From Prosopocoilus inquinatus (taxonomy: Eukaryota; Arthropoda; Insecta; Coleoptera; Lucanidae), in NCBI GenBank assembly GCA_036172665.1, contig CM069870.1, forward strand, positions 68,758,212-68,822,211: a DNA stretch of 64,000 nt, given 5' to 3'. This document shows positions 44,890 to 57,915 of this stretch, piece by piece. A program made the position numbers and the translations under genes. The notes below the pieces were generated by a model. That model worked only from the letters and a program-made list of their open reading frames with translations, searched no databases and had not been told where the DNA came from. Each line of letters begins with the position of its first letter. Position 1 is the stretch's first letter.

Positions 44890-46650
44890 GATCGTCGTCA
44901 AATGTCAACTGTGGAAGCAAGCTATAATTCCATCGAAATAACAAGTTGACAAGAAACGTACTTCGCAGAAATAAGATGCGCAAAAAAAAGCCGAAGCGAC
45001 GCCGAGTTTTACAACGAATAAACATTCGATTTAGTTCCCACGAAATGTGATGAAATGTAGCTACAGACTTTGCGAACCGTCATAAAAGGTCGTCGCAAAA
45101 GTACTTAAACTAGCACTCAAAAAAGCCAATACAAAAAGTTTTCAAATATGCCATTACGAAAAAGTCCATAAGGGAAGAAAAGTACGGCAATAATAGTTTG
45201 CACGAAAAGGAAAAGCAACAATCGCAAACATACTTGTCCATAACAAAGGGGAACAGGCTGGGACAAACTCAGATGATTTATGATTTTACAATCCACCAGG
45301 TCACCAAGTTTACAACTGGCCGATGTCGTTCTGTTGCGGGAAACCTCCCCGAGGTTCTGTTGAGTCAGTGAGTTAGTGAATTTGGTTTGGCCTCGGGTGT
45401 AGTGCCAAGAAAACATTGATGGTAATGTAAAAAACTTGAATTATCTTCTTTTAAGTTCTGATTTGCAGTGCTGTGCAAGCTAGTGTCTCTAAAGAGAAAC
45501 GTAAAAAATTACTTTTTCGAATAAGCTAACAATTAATTAACGACTGTTTTGTTCGATTATTGTAATTAATTAATCATTTAAGGCAAGTTAGTGAATTACA
45601 TAAGCACCTGTAAAAGAACGAACGTTCTTATCGGAATTATAACTTTTCGTGTAGGGTTTTTCTTCATTCGTAACAATGTCACAACGACTACAAAAGCCGC
45701 AAGCTCGCCGCAAATTAATAAAGCCAGACTTAGCTTCGCTCCGAAATAAGAAAGGAAGGGTTCGGACGAATCAACACCAACAACGTGACTTAAACCAAAA
45801 TCAACCGAGTGAAAAACTGATGTCAGTTAAATCCAATGGCGTCGAATTTCAAGTATGAAAGCAAGTTATAATTCCACTGGAATAACAAGTGGACAAAAAA
45901 AACGCAATTCGCAGAAGACGAATGGCTCACAAGCTAAGGCGTCGCCTAGTTTTACGACCAGCCTCGACGTCTGGAATAAACATTCAATTTAATTCCCACG
46001 AAATATGATGAAATACAGCTGCGGACAAATTAATAAAGCCATACTTGGCTTCGCGAAATAGGAAATGAAGGGTTCGGATGAATCGAAACCAACGTGACAT
46101 AAAAAAAGTCAACCGAGTGACATATGATGTCAGTTAAATCCAGCGGCGTTAAATGTCAAGTGTGAAAGCAAATTATAATTTCGTCGAAATAACAAGTGGA
46201 AAACAAACGCAATTCGCAGGAACTAAATGGCGCAAAGACGAAGGAGTCGCCTAATTTTACGACCAATCTCGATTTTTTGAATAAACATTCGAGTTAATTC
46301 CCACGAAATATACCGAAATGCAGCTACAGATGCCCGCGATAAATTGTGCAGCCAACATAAAAAAAATACAGACTCCGGGTCGATAAAAGTTCAACTTAAG
46401 GCTATTAAAATGCCGACACAGAAATGCAGCTGCGGACGCTTGCGAATACAAAAAAATACAAATTCCGGATCGATAAGAGTTTAATTTAAGGCAAATATAA
46501 TGCCGATGCAGCGAAACCGTAAGATGATTTATTGCCGGAGTGTACTGAGATGTACAAAAAACAGTCTGCGACTTGCACCACAAAATTAGATCAAAGCGTG
46601 AGACGCGACGTGTGTTATAAACAATATATAATTTTATTATGTTAAATAAA
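44890..46650 (-). repeat. R1 family, reverse orientation, several copies
   Basis: Reversed R1 blocks (AATTCCCACGAAATATGATG, GAATAAACATTCRATTTA) recur at about 45013, 45980, 46290 and elsewhere. The 3' domain lies reversed at 45160-45515, including GGGACAAACTC and GGAAACCTCCCCGAGG. A stretch at 45660-46200 shares AACCGAGTGA...GATGTCAGTTAAATCCA with the satellite at 55925-57915. Confidence 0.75.
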
Positions 46651-46663
46651 AGTGCAATATGTT

Positions 46664-46712
46664 GTATCCCCTAACGCCACGCCGTCTCCACTGAGTGGCC
46701 ACAATGCGCAAC
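46664..46712 (-). repeat. 'M' repeat fragment
   Basis: Contains GCCACGCCGTCTCCACTGAG, the reverse of the M core. Confidence 0.6.
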
Positions 46713-47582
46713 ACTTTTACCTCCGACCCATTCGTCCCTCGAAGGAATGACCGACCTCGCTTCCAGGATTTTTTTTATTCACGATAACTTACAGTTGACT
46801 AAGTCCAGCAAACTGTGGAGCTAACACGTGACCCGCTCTATTTATATATTTTATTTTCCTACATCACAATCGGTTTGCACTCTGGAGGTACAGCGCTCCG
46901 GGTCCAAAGATCAAAGTAATACCTGCCTGTCAGCATCAAATTACGTCTTGCCCAATTTATCGCATATTCCACAAGCACGCCAATTGCTTCGTTCTTAGTC
47001 GAGACAGGTAAGCATGACACGCTTATATTCCGCTGTGTTGCACTGCCACGCAAAGCGGAAGGCTTCGAAAGCAACGTTCATTTTATTAGTGATCTACTGC
47101 GACGTTTAATTGAACTTCGCACAATTTGGACGCCACGGAGCGGAGTTCGCTGACTAATTGTAAAACAAGAAATGGGGTTGGTAAGAATATCACGCCTGAA
47201 GAACACGGTAACGGTGCAACCGATGCAACTATCACCCAAATCGGTGCAAGAGACCGGTGAAAGGTCACGCAATAATCCACAGAGGTCAAAGGCCTCACGT
47301 TAACGTTCACCGAGGTTTAGCAAGTTTAGCTTCGCGACATTTTTGCGACGTTCTTGGCAATTGGCAGTGCTGATCAACCAGCTGCATAGACAAGTAGATT
47401 GAATTCGATTGATTAACATTTAAAAAAATTTGTGAGGTCTTTCGGATCCGAATTACTAAAGGAGATTTTCTTGACCGCTTCTTGAGCATCGTGTCACTAA
47501 ATTTTGGCTAGCGTAAGCGAGCGATACTTTGCACTTTGCATTGATAGATTTTTGTATAAATAGGACCAGGCTGGAAAACCTT
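46713..47582. other. Unique interval, no gene
   Basis: The minus strand has overlapping frames of 60-74 codons (47310-46859). One ends in a membrane-protein-like peptide, but I could not support any family. Confidence 0.4.
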
Positions 47583-48190
47583 ATTTTATTTAAGCTACAG
47601 AACGTAACCCCTCCCGTTCCACTGTCTAGCAAGGAAACAAGGTGACTTTGCTTGATATAATTACAGCGTATTTTGTCGTCCCGAGTGTTACTTAAAAGGT
47701 GAGCCAACAAGGTACCTATCAAACATATTGCCGTTATCCCGAATAAGTTGTTAGGGTATTTTACGCTAGCTTATTTAATCTACCCATTAATTTAAAGTAT
47801 GAACCACTCCCGTTCCACGGCCTAGAAAGCGAACAAGGAGGTACCAAACATATTACCGTTATCCCGAAGAAGTTGTTAGGGTTTTTACGCCGGTTTCCTC
47901 TCTAGGTTGGAGCACTTTATTTTATTTAAGCTACCCATTAACTTAAAGCGTAACCCACTCCCGTTCCACTGACTATGAAAGGAGCGCGGCTTTGCTTGAT
48001 GTAATTACAACATATTTTGACATCGCAAGTGTTACCTACCTACCAGCCGAGCAGGATTCATTAGGTGAGCCAGGAAGGTACCAGACATATTGCCGTTATC
48101 CCGAATAAATTGTTTGGGTGTTTTGCGTTGGTTTCTTCTCTAGGCTGGAGCACTTTATTTGATTTAAGCTACCCATTAACTTAAAGGAAT
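47583..48190 (+). repeat. ~230-bp tandem repeat, block 1 (about three copies)
   Basis: The blocks CACTCCCGTTCCACTG, CATATTGCCGTTATCCCGAA and TAAGCTACCCATTAACTTAA recur in order, with the middle unit shortened. Confidence 0.8.
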
Positions 48191-49544
48191 GCTACCTACT
48201 TTTTCGACCTATCTGTTTGACCCTGTATATGCTGCGAATTCTGGGTAAATTTCTTAGATGTTGTAAATTTCTTGGGGTTATGCCCTACTCAGTGGAGATG
48301 GGGTGGTTTCAATATGATTGTCGGTAACTCGATACCTAGATGTAATAAGGGCGCCACCTAGCAAAGATTTACCCAAGTAGGTTGGTAAAATACGTGGTAC
48401 CGCTAGGACTGCACACGTTATTAAACGTCAAAATTCCCACAGAATTAGACCCGCACACATAATCTAAATTGACAGAAGCCCGTATAAAGTTTAACTTATA
48501 GGACGCAATAAGAAAGGTACATATACGAAATTTGTACCTACGTTTATTTGTAGCACAAATCTACATGTGTACATCTGTCACCTCATAAGCAGATATAGTG
48601 ACAGCCTTGTCAAACCGCACGAATCATAAAAAGAAATTTATCGTTAATTATATGAGTGGTTTTTACACTGCGCAGAAAACGCGTAATTACCGACGAGAGA
48701 TCTCTTTTACGGTTTACAAGAACATTTACAAAACGTTACGTAAGACGGCAAAGTAAAATGGTACGGTAATGCAGGTCTTAATCAAAATCTCGAGAGTTCA
48801 TATGACAATCCGGGATCAATAATGGAGAATACCGCCAATAAAGGCGCAAAGAAAAGTAAGAAAACTCACACGACACCAATCGACTTCCGCCAATCCTACG
48901 TTCTGAGTGTTCTTAAATCAGCTACGGCTTCCGAGTGACTTATTTGATTCGGTAGGCTCCACACGGGACTTCTGAACCTCCAGCAGCAATTAAGAAGTAG
49001 GAAGAGGCTCTCGAAATCGAGGGTGACCACGCCAACTAAGGTCCGGATCAGACGAAACTCTAAGATTCACCAGGGTTCGGGTTCATACCCCACGGTTTTT
49101 GCTATTGGATTAAAATGCAACATCAGCGAAATGCAGAACGAAAAATTACTCTAATCGAACAGAAACTTACCCCTTTCGATGATCTAGGGCAGATAAAAAA
49201 AAATAAAGGACGAGACACAAGGCAAAGTTGACAGGAACACGGGTGGTCTGAGTCGATAACACGTTACAAATCCCTTCAATGCTGGAACTATATTATCCAG
49301 AGAGTCATCATCAACGAAAATAGAAATCCTCAACACATTGAGTGACCTTCAATCGCGAAATTCTTCAGCAAATAAAACGCTGAACGTAAATGACAGCCTT
49401 CGTTGGTGAGCGTGTTATTTTCGACTGTTTATATCGCTATGCTACCCGGAAAAACAAAAAAATCGACTACGCCTATTGTCCTAAATTTGAAATCGAAATA
49501 AAATATTATAATTAGCTAAGCGTGAATTCAAATCGAACCGTAAC
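48191..49544. other. Interval between repeat blocks
   Basis: An 'M' copy lies at 48284-48378 (CTACTCAGTGGAGATGGGGT ... AAGGGCGCCACCTAGC). The rest has no recognised gene. A short GGTTCGGGTTCATACCCC near 49076 resembles a tRNA T-arm, but no other tRNA arm can be folded around it. Confidence 0.45.
48284..48378 (+). repeat. 'M' repeat copy
   Basis: Begins CCCTACTCAGTGGAGATGGG and ends with GGGCGCCACCTAGC plus a GTTAC-like end. Confidence 0.6.
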
Positions 49545-49985
49545 AGCAAAACCCACTCCCGTTCCACTGGCTAGCAAAAGAACAACGTGCCTTTGCTTGA
49601 TGTATTTACAACAAATTTTGTCATCCCATACCTACCAGCCGAGCAGGATTTATAAGGCGAGCCAGGGAAGTACCAAACATATTTCCGTTATCCCGAATAA
49701 ATTGTTAGGGCATCTTACTCTGGTTTCTTCTCTAGTTCGAAGTACTTTGTTTTATTTTAGCTACCGATTAACTTAAAGTGACACCCACTCCCGTTACACT
49801 GGCTGGCAAGGGAATGTGGTTTTGCTTGATGTATTTACAACATATTTTGTCACCCCAAGTATTATCTACCTACCAGCCGAGCAGGCTTTATAAGGTGAGC
49901 CGGGGAGGTACCGAACATATTGCCGTTATCCCAAATAAGTTGTTAGGGCATTTTACTTACGCCGGTTTCTTCTCTAAGCTTTAAT
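49545..49985 (+). repeat. ~230-bp tandem repeat, block 2 (two copies)
   Basis: Same unit as 47583-48190. The two copies start at about 49552 and 49786. Confidence 0.85.
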
Positions 49986-50639
49986 TGCAGATCCACCAGT
50001 ACGAAACGTCGCAGCCAAGCAAACGAATTCAGTGGCGGCCCGTGTCGCTAATTACAGTTAAGAATTCCGCGCCAGCGGAACTTAATATTCGATCCGAACC
50101 AACGAAATTTGATGGAAGGGTGAGAAAGAGGCAAAAGGGGTTTTTTAATTACGACCTTTCCTCTTTACCCGTCAACCGAGTGTGAATCAAACAAACATCC
50201 GAACAATTTGCGGTCCATCAAACACTCTCTCTGTCGAATTTAACTCCGCCAGTTCACCCAAGCTCACCACGCCGCTGCAACGACTAGCAAAGCGAATAAT
50301 TAATTAATGCAAACGTGCCCCCAACCCCCCCCCCCCCCTCTTCCACAGGTTTGTCACCGGATACCTTCACATACTCTGACGGCAAGTTCTCTTCGGAGAG
50401 ACGGATGATGAAATTAACCTGCTCGCGCCGTGCCTGCCAATTAGACGGAAGGCACACGTTATTATCAGTTAAATGCAGCTGAAAGATAAATTGCAACCGT
50501 GCGAGCGTGGCACCCTCTCGGGGGAGGGCTTTGCAGCACGCGAAATACATGCAGATGTGAATTATTAAGGCGAAATAAGTTTCGCGCGCGCTAGTCAAAT
50601 TAAGTTTGCGTTGGAAATAATGCGACTGCCATAACTAGG
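49986..50639. other. Unique interval, poly-C tract
   Basis: Poly-C near 50322-50339. Nothing coding is recognised. Confidence 0.4.
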
Positions 50640-50976
50640 TTATGTCGTAATGGAACGAAGTTGCTGTTCATCCCCCGCCCGCCTCCGCTGGTTTGCATAA
50701 TCGGGAAACGCAGGTTTAAAATATTCCGGCGACAGGGATAACTGTTATTACCTGCACCCTCCACCGTTTCGGTTGTCGGCGCCGAAGTTGCAGGAAACTT
50801 TCGAAGGAGGGGGGAGTTCATAAAACTTTGGGGACTTCTTAAATATGATTTTATTGAAAATAAATAGCCTAATTTGGTGAGGTTAAGAAGAAATTAATCA
50901 AAGGAGACGTGGTGTTGTGAACTAAAGATGTTATGGAAAGGGCGCCACCCAGCGATGGTTACGCAACTCAGTAGTA
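50640..50976 (+). mobile_element. Small element ending in an 'M' terminus
   Basis: The right end (GGGCGCCACCCAGCGATGGT then TACGCAAC) is an M terminus. Interior blocks TTTGCATAATCGGGAAACG, GGGGGAGTTCATA and AATAAATAGCCTAATTTGG recur at 54420-54580, where the M terminus is on the left. The two look like incomplete copies of one non-coding TIR element. Confidence 0.5.
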
Positions 50977-52664
50977 TCAAAGACATCCAGCCGGGAAAGT
51001 GTATCTCTATTCGTTTTCTAAAAGTACATCTCCCCAAGATCCGCTTCTTCGTTGGTATACCCCCAAAATATCGAACGTTAAAGAATGCAAAAAAAAAACG
51101 GAAGGAACCCGATAGGCAAATGAAGATACACATCGTTTTTTAAACCACTCTCCATATACATCATAATCAGAGTAGTTAACCAACAAACAAACCTTAGTTC
51201 GGCCAATAATCAAATCGTTTATTAAAGCGTACACCACCATAAAATTCGGTAATAGAACAAACCTCCTGGTGGGGTGGTCGCCGTAATATTATTTAAGTAC
51301 TTCAAACTTACAAGGTTCAAATCGGTAGCAAGAAGCGCTTCGACGTGAGTACTCTCGTGTCGGCTCACAGAAGCTAACATCAGTAATCAAACGACAATAA
51401 CAAGAAAAGTTAAGCGTGATGCACGTCAAAGGAAGTCTGCAAAAATTTGCCTTCGTGTTCTGAAGTAACCAACAATTATCGAAGTAAACGCAGAACTAAG
51501 TAAAAATGAAATTGCAAAAGCAAAAAACATGAAGTGAATGCACGAAATTGTGTAAATATGACTCTACAAAATCTGACGTCAACATAAAAGAGACAAAACC
51601 CTCCACTGGCCACGTTGTCCGATCCAAATAGCGCATCCCTCTCCGCTGACTTCGTAGCCGACAACTCCCGCCGCCCAGCTCAATGCGACGCCACTGGCGA
51701 AACGCACGTAAACTCAGCAGATGAGAGGAAGAAAATTTAAGAACGTTCTCACTAAAAGTTTCCTCCGGGCTAGATAAAAGTGTGTGGCTGCAACGTAACA
51801 GTTCAGAAGCGCCAAATAACTTCGACCTCTTTTCAGCGAAAGCTCAAGGTGGGGAGGAGGCACTCTTAGAGCTGCTCACACGTTACACACGAGGTTAAAT
51901 CGGGGCGAAAACCCGACGCCAACCTGCCGATGGCAACTCTGCCCCGTACCGGTTGCTAAAAGGGAAATAACAAAATGAAAATTAACGATCGCGAACGATA
52001 AACGCACTTGGCGAACAAGCAGGTCACAAAATGGAGGAACAAAATGTCTTAGCTCATTCCGAAGAGCGAGCTGCGAAAGGGATGTTAATTTCCACATTCA
52101 CTAGAATCCGATAGACGACGGCCCCTCCAACAGCGGAGAAATATCCAAATCCGTAAGGAATGGTAGGGTAACCAAATCCAACTAAAATTTGTTTCAATAT
52201 CCAACTCGCTTCGTTAACAACGTGCAAAATGGCTCCCGCCTGTTACGCCTCGTGGCTGGGAAGGAGAGAAAAATAGCGTGCGACCGTCTCGCCACCTTGC
52301 GACGGTCAACCTCACTCAAAACAATTACGCACGGAGGGAAGTCTACTCGACCGCGAACAACGGCGAAAAAAATTACTATGTAACAGACGGTAAAAAACAA
52401 CTGCCGCCGAAGCACCGAGGAGTTAAAATACGTTAGAAGAGTGAGGGGGGGGGGGGGTTGTTTCGGATGACAGTGGAGTTATGCAGTGGAAAAGTGAAAT
52501 AGAGTTATTCACCACTGGGTGCCAATAATTTATTATTACTGGCGTCGTTTGCCAAGTTATCTTTACGCAGAATTCGTAAATAAATCTCCTGAAGTGAAGT
52601 CGGTTGTCATCTCTGCGTTCAGACAACGGAAAAACAAAAAACAAGGAACATGCGCCGCGTAAAT
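50977..52664. other. Unique interval, no gene
   Basis: Several short frames on both strands, none recognised. A 13-15-bp poly-G tract lies at about 52444-52457. Confidence 0.4.
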
Positions 52665-52756
52665 ATGCCCACTCAGGGGAAACGGCGTAGGAAAGCAATG
52701 CCTTGCACAGGCAGACGTTAAGTTTATGGACACCACCCAACGATGACGTAACACGG
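52665..52756 (+). repeat. 'M' repeat copy
   Basis: Starts ATGCCCACTCAGGGGAAACG and ends CACCACCCAACGATGACGTA plus AC. It is closest to the copy at 31495-31590. Confidence 0.75.
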
Positions 52757-53417
52757 AGAGGAAATTGTCTACGTGGCCAAGAATGTACAACCCCACCAAC
52801 TCCAAAAAGCACAGCACCCAAGGACATGCCCCCACAGATTGAATTTATAATGATTAATAAATTGTTTGAGATCCAGACCGAACATTGACGCCAGGCCAGA
52901 CTCGGAAATGTGTCTGTGATTATGTCATAATGAAGGGAAGCTGCTGTACACCCCCTCGCGCCCCTCCCCTTGGTTTGGATAGAAGTAAGGAAGTTGCTAT
53001 TTCCCCCGCGCGCCTCTCCCCTTGCCATATTTTACCTAACGCCATCTATAGATAGGAAAATGCCGGTCGATTATCACGGAAATTGGGGTTCCTAGGACCG
53101 ATCATTCTCAGGCCTAAGATGACTCCTCGGAGCTAAAATATTACATTACCTTCTCCCTGCGGTCTTTTCGAGAACTCATCGGCTCATACTCATTATTACT
53201 AAGAAAAAAATAACTTAATCAAATAAACAACCAACACGTTCCTTGCTTTAAGAAGTAAAAGTTAGTATGCAGAAGTGCGAGGTGAGCCGAAGTGAGGAAT
53301 TTGGTTTCCGCTTTACCTATTTGAAGGAATTACGAAGCCATCATCATCACTAGCGAATGTTCGTCCCTTATAGCTAGTTTAATGTTTAGCAAATGTCATC
53401 TATCCTGTAGAGCGGAC
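52757..53417. other. Unique interval, no gene
   Basis: Nothing coding recognised. GCCATCTATAGATAGG near 53041 is a short palindromic motif. Confidence 0.4.
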
Positions 53418-53806
53418 AATGTCCGTCGGACGTTGTTTATATCAAGATAAGCGCCATGTTGATTCTCCATCTTGTTGCTTGTTTGATTTCCACGTGCGTT
53501 CACCGCTCACAGCCGCAAATTTCACACAAGTAGCAAGTAGTCAGGGGCAGACTTTTTACCGCCGATTTGCTCTAAATCTAACCACCTCGCTTAACCCCGT
53601 GGGCGTTGCTCCAAACTCTAGAGTCAACACGATCTCCTCGTGCATTGCGTTGGGAAAAAAATAAACCGCTCTCGTTTTCGTGCTCCTGTGGCCATTCCAG
53701 CGACTTCCTACTCCGAAGAGATTGAGGAAGACTCTTCCTTCTTGCCCTTTTTTCGTCTTCGTAAACGGGTCGCGTGACGTTATCCCACGGACGTGCTTCA
53801 AGACAG
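53418..53806 (+). mobile_element. Possible LTR remnant (weak)
   Basis: The segment starts TGTCCGTCGG and ends CTTCAAGACA. It has a TTTATAT box near its start and AATAAA at about 53659, and is followed at once by GTGGCGCGATCTAG, which resembles the primer-binding site of some insect Gypsy elements. No second LTR, target duplication or gag/pol coding sequence is seen in the window. Confidence 0.25.
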
Positions 53807-54335
53807 TGGCGCGATCTAGTATTGGCCTGATTTATTTTCACCGAGGAATTCGAAGAGAAGGATGTTTCTTTTTGCTATAACAATATAGTTAGAGGAGTTT
53901 CCGTTTTTTCTTAATATGTAATTGATGTTCCATGTTTTTCTGCATTTTATGCAAGTTTATTTGACTCAAGTCAGGGATCGAATTTACGTAATTTTGGAGT
54001 TCTTCTCCGTACTATGTCGATCGTTTTGTTTTTTTTACATTCATTTCGGTCTGCGTATCTCACGTCATAATTTCTTGCTTAGATATTAAGTTAGATGTAA
54101 GCACCGTGAGAGTACTCACGTCAATGCACCAATGCCATTTCTTTTGGACCGCGTCATTGAGAATATACTTAATATTTTTGCGTTTGATAGCCCAATTCAT
54201 GGTTATTCAGATTCCGTTCCTTTTCTATTAACTTCATCTGGGTTATACTATTAGAAAAGCAGGTCCTGGTGACTTATACTTTTAGGGGACATACGGGGTT
54301 ACATTTTCCCGGCCGTGTATCACCCCTTACTTGTG
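53807..54335. other. Interval without a recognised feature
   Basis: AT-rich, no coding similarity. Confidence 0.4.
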
Positions 54336-54600
54336 GGTTACGTAACGCTGGCTGGGTGGCGCCCTTAATCGTAACAGCTTTCGAATCCCCCGCACCGTCT
54401 CCACTGAGCAGCCCCCGCGCATGCGCTTCCTCTCGGTTTGCATAATCGGAAAACGATGAGAAAGTTGAAGAAAGCTTCATCGGGGGAGTTCATATAAAAG
54501 TATGCTGACTACTTAAATCTACATTATTGTTAAAAATAAATATCCCAATTTGGGCTAGGTTTAGAAGCGATGAATCAAAGTATGCATAGCCCTAATGTCT
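54336..54600 (-). mobile_element. Small element with 'M' terminus on its left
   Basis: The left end GGTTACGTAACGCTGGCTGG followed by GTGGCGCCCTTAA is an M terminus. The rest matches 50670-50900. See that entry. Confidence 0.5.
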
Positions 54601-55924
54601 GTAACAATGTGATTTGCGAAATAATTGTTAGCAAATACGTGGGCTAGTACGTGCTGTTTGTGGTGGTCAAATAAATAAGTCTTTTACGTACATGCAAACA
54701 AGACCGTAGTAAAGATTGCGCACATTATATTTTCCTCCCCTCATTTAGGGTTCGTGACTGAAAGAAAATAAAGAGGCATTCAACCGCCGCGCATAATTTC
54801 CACTTGAAATTAGTGCAATTAACTAACGGCGGCGGCTTCGTGCACTGCAATCTCGTGATTCATGAAAAACTCGTTGAAAATGCGATTTGCGATTACGTCG
54901 TCCGCGGTGCTGTAATAACCTTTGTTCATTATCGTCGCACTTTACAAACGTGCGGTCACGCTCTTGTAGTCGGCCGAAATAAAACAATAAAGGCGGTGGG
55001 GGTATGACGCCTGTAGCTATAAACACCCTGTAATTACTAAACAAAGACGCCGCGTTTAATATTTAGCGACGCTTAAACTGTTGTAAGAATCCGGGTTTCT
55101 GCATGGAAAAAATATTGTAAGGCCTGTTTTGGCTTTATTAATTTGCAACGCGCCAGGAGCGAGCCAGTAGTCTTGTGATGACCTCAACTAATTAGTATCA
55201 ACTTGAATTTAAAAAAGAAACTCACAGTTCCAAGCATACGAACTTTGTTTTCAATTAACTCTTAGAGCCTAGAGGGTGTCATTAATCATTCCTGATTAAC
55301 AAAGCCCTTTATAATAAAGAGCATAAGAAATTGTTCCAAGAGTTTTGAAGAGATGATCAAGAAATAAGCTAAATCCGTTTACAAAGAGAGCAATTCGCTT
55401 TGGATTGGTCAACTGTTCATTCAGTTTATTTGGCGAAAAAGAATTTAGTTACTGCGGCTGTAAATTCTGCGGTTTTACACCAAAAGGCCAAAGACTACCG
55501 AATTTGATTGAGCAAAATTGGTCGTGATGAACTTTACGAAAGCAGTTCGTGTTTTGAATTAGTGTAAAACTAAAGTTTGCCGGCGACGTTTTGTTGCGAC
55601 GACGGAGGTCGTCTAAATAAATTTGCAGACCAAACACACGAAGGAAGCGGAGGCACGCTGCAGCCGGCCTGATTTAATTTACCCTGCAATTCCGACCGCA
55701 AATATTATGCTGATAAACAAATTAAATACTGCGGCACTGTCTCGCTGCTCGGAGATTAAATATGAATGAGCGAGGAGAGAGAGAGAGAAAGAGATCTCAC
55801 TTTCATTACGCAAATATACGACAGACTTTTTTTTAAATAAAACTGCCACTCTAAAGGAAATGAGTCACAAAGAAAGTAAATCTAACTTTAAAAAAAAAAA
55901 ACGATAAAAGAGGAAACGAAGAAA
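54601..55924. other. Unique interval with an R1 scrap
   Basis: R1 3'-domain fragment at about 55126-55180 (TTTTGGCTTTATTAATTTGC). A (GA)n-rich tract lies at about 55773-55790. No gene is recognised. Confidence 0.45.
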
Positions 55925-57915
55925 GGGTCGCGAAAAACAGATCTACGAGGTGACATAAGTCGGAACCAACCGGGTAAAATCTGATGTCAATTAAATCCAA
56001 TCTATACGTCATCGAACCCGTAATTGTTTTTTAACCTTCTGGCAACTCCCACAAGACTAAAGTGTTGTGAGTACGTCTTTCGTTCGCTTTAAATCAAAGC
56101 CGTGGTGACATCAGTCAGAACCAATCGGGTAAAATCTCATGTCACTTGGAGCCAAACTATACCTCATCGATCGCGTAATTGTTTCTTGACCTTCTGGCAA
56201 CTTCTGCCAGCTTAAAGTGTTTTGGAAACGGCATTCTGAACACCCTGATGTCTTTCGTTCGCTTAAAATCAAAACCGACATGACGTAAGTCAGAACCAAA
56301 TGGGTAAAATCTGACGTCAGTTGGACTCAGTCTATACCTGATCGAACCCGTAATTGTTTGTTAACCTTCTGTCAACTCCTATGGCCTAAAATGTTTTAAG
56401 AACGATATTCTGAACACCCTACGTCTTACGTTCGCTTTGAATCAGAACACACGTGACATAAGTCAGAGCCCAACGGGTAAAATCTGATGTCAGTTGGACT
56501 CAGTCTATGCCTCATCGAAAACGTAATTGTTTCTTAACCTTCTGGCAACTCCTACGGGTCTAAAATGTTTTTGGAACGACATTCTGAACACTCTACGTCT
56601 TACGTTCGCTTAAAATCAAAACCGACATGACGTAAGTCAGAACCAACTGGGTAAAATCTGACGCCAGCTGGCAACTCTTACGGGCCTGAAATGTTTTTGG
56701 AACGACATTCTGATCACCGTGACGTCTTACGTTCGCTTAAAATCAAAACTGACATGACGTAAGTCAGAACCAATTGGGTAAAATCTGACGTTAGTTGCCT
56801 CATCGAACCCGTAATTGTTTGTTAACCTTCTGGCAACTCCTACGGCCTAAAATGTTTTAAGAACGATATTCTGAACACCCTACGTCTTACGTTTGCTTTA
56901 AATCAAAACCGAGGTGACGTAAGTTGGAACCAATCGGGTAACATCTGATGACAGTTGGACCCAATCTAACCTCATCTTATGCGTAATTGTTTCTTGACAT
57001 TCCGGCAACTCCTACGGGCATAAAGTATTTTGGGAACGACATTCTGACCACCGTATGTCTTACGACATAAGTCGAAACCAACCGAGTAAAATCTGTTGTC
57101 AGTTAGACCTAATCTACGCCTCATCGAACCGGTAATTGTTTCTTAACCTTCTGGCAACTCCTACGGGCATAAAATGTTTTAGGAACGACATTCTGAATAC
57201 CCTACGTCTTACGTTCGCTTAGAATCAAAACACACGTGACATAAGTCAGAGCCAAACGGGTAAAATTTTATGTCAGTTGGATTTAATCTGTACCTCATCG
57301 AACGCGTAATTGATTCTTAATCTTCCGGCAACTCCTACGGGCCTAAAATGTTTTAGGAATGATATTCTGAACACCCTTGTCTTACGTTCGCTTTACATCA
57401 AAACCAAGGTGACATAAGTCGGTACCAACGGGGTAAAATCCGATATCAGTTGGATTCAATGGTATACACTGGATCCGACTGACAACTTCTGCGGGCCTAA
57501 GGTGTTTTGGGGACGACGCGCGACGTTTTGAACATCTCGACGTCTTTCGTTAGCTTTAAATCAAAACCGAGGTGACATAAGTCAGAACCAACAGGGTAAA
57601 ATCTGATATCAGTTGGACACAAACCAACCTCGTCGAACGCGAAATTGTTTCGTAACCCCAGCGGGCCTAGAGAGTTTTGGGAACGATATTTTGAAAACCC
57701 TGACGGCTTTCGTTTGCTTTAAATCAAAACCGAGCTGACATAAGTCAGAACCAACCGGGCAACCTCGTCGAACGGGAAATTATTTCTTAACCTTCTGGCA
57801 ACTCCCGCGGGCCTAAAGAATTTTGGGAACGATATTTCGAACACCCTGACGGCTTTCGTTCGCTTTAAATCAAAACCGAGCTGACATAAGTCAGAACCAA
57901 TCGGGCAAAAATTTG
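55925..57915 (+). repeat. Satellite array, ~155-175-bp monomer, about 12 copies
   Basis: The block GTGACATAAGTCAGAACCAA (with variants) recurs at about 55950, 56105, 56280, 56455, 56628, 56755, 56914, 57063, 57237, 57411, 57574, 57735 and 57888. Each is followed by GGGTAAAATCTGATGTCAGT, CTCATCGAACGCGTAATTG, CTTCTGGCAACTCC and ATTCTGAACACCCT. Some monomers lack an internal part. Part of the unit resembles the reversed R1 sequence at 45660-46200. There is no coding sequence. Confidence 0.88.

Noticed and set aside
46859..47074. Possible insect odorant-receptor C-terminus
   Set aside because: Only a few residues are reminiscent; no conserved C-terminal motif or neighbouring exons.
49070..49100. 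tRNA T-arm-like GGTTCGGGTTCATACCCC
   Set aside because: No acceptor, D or anticodon arms can be placed around it.
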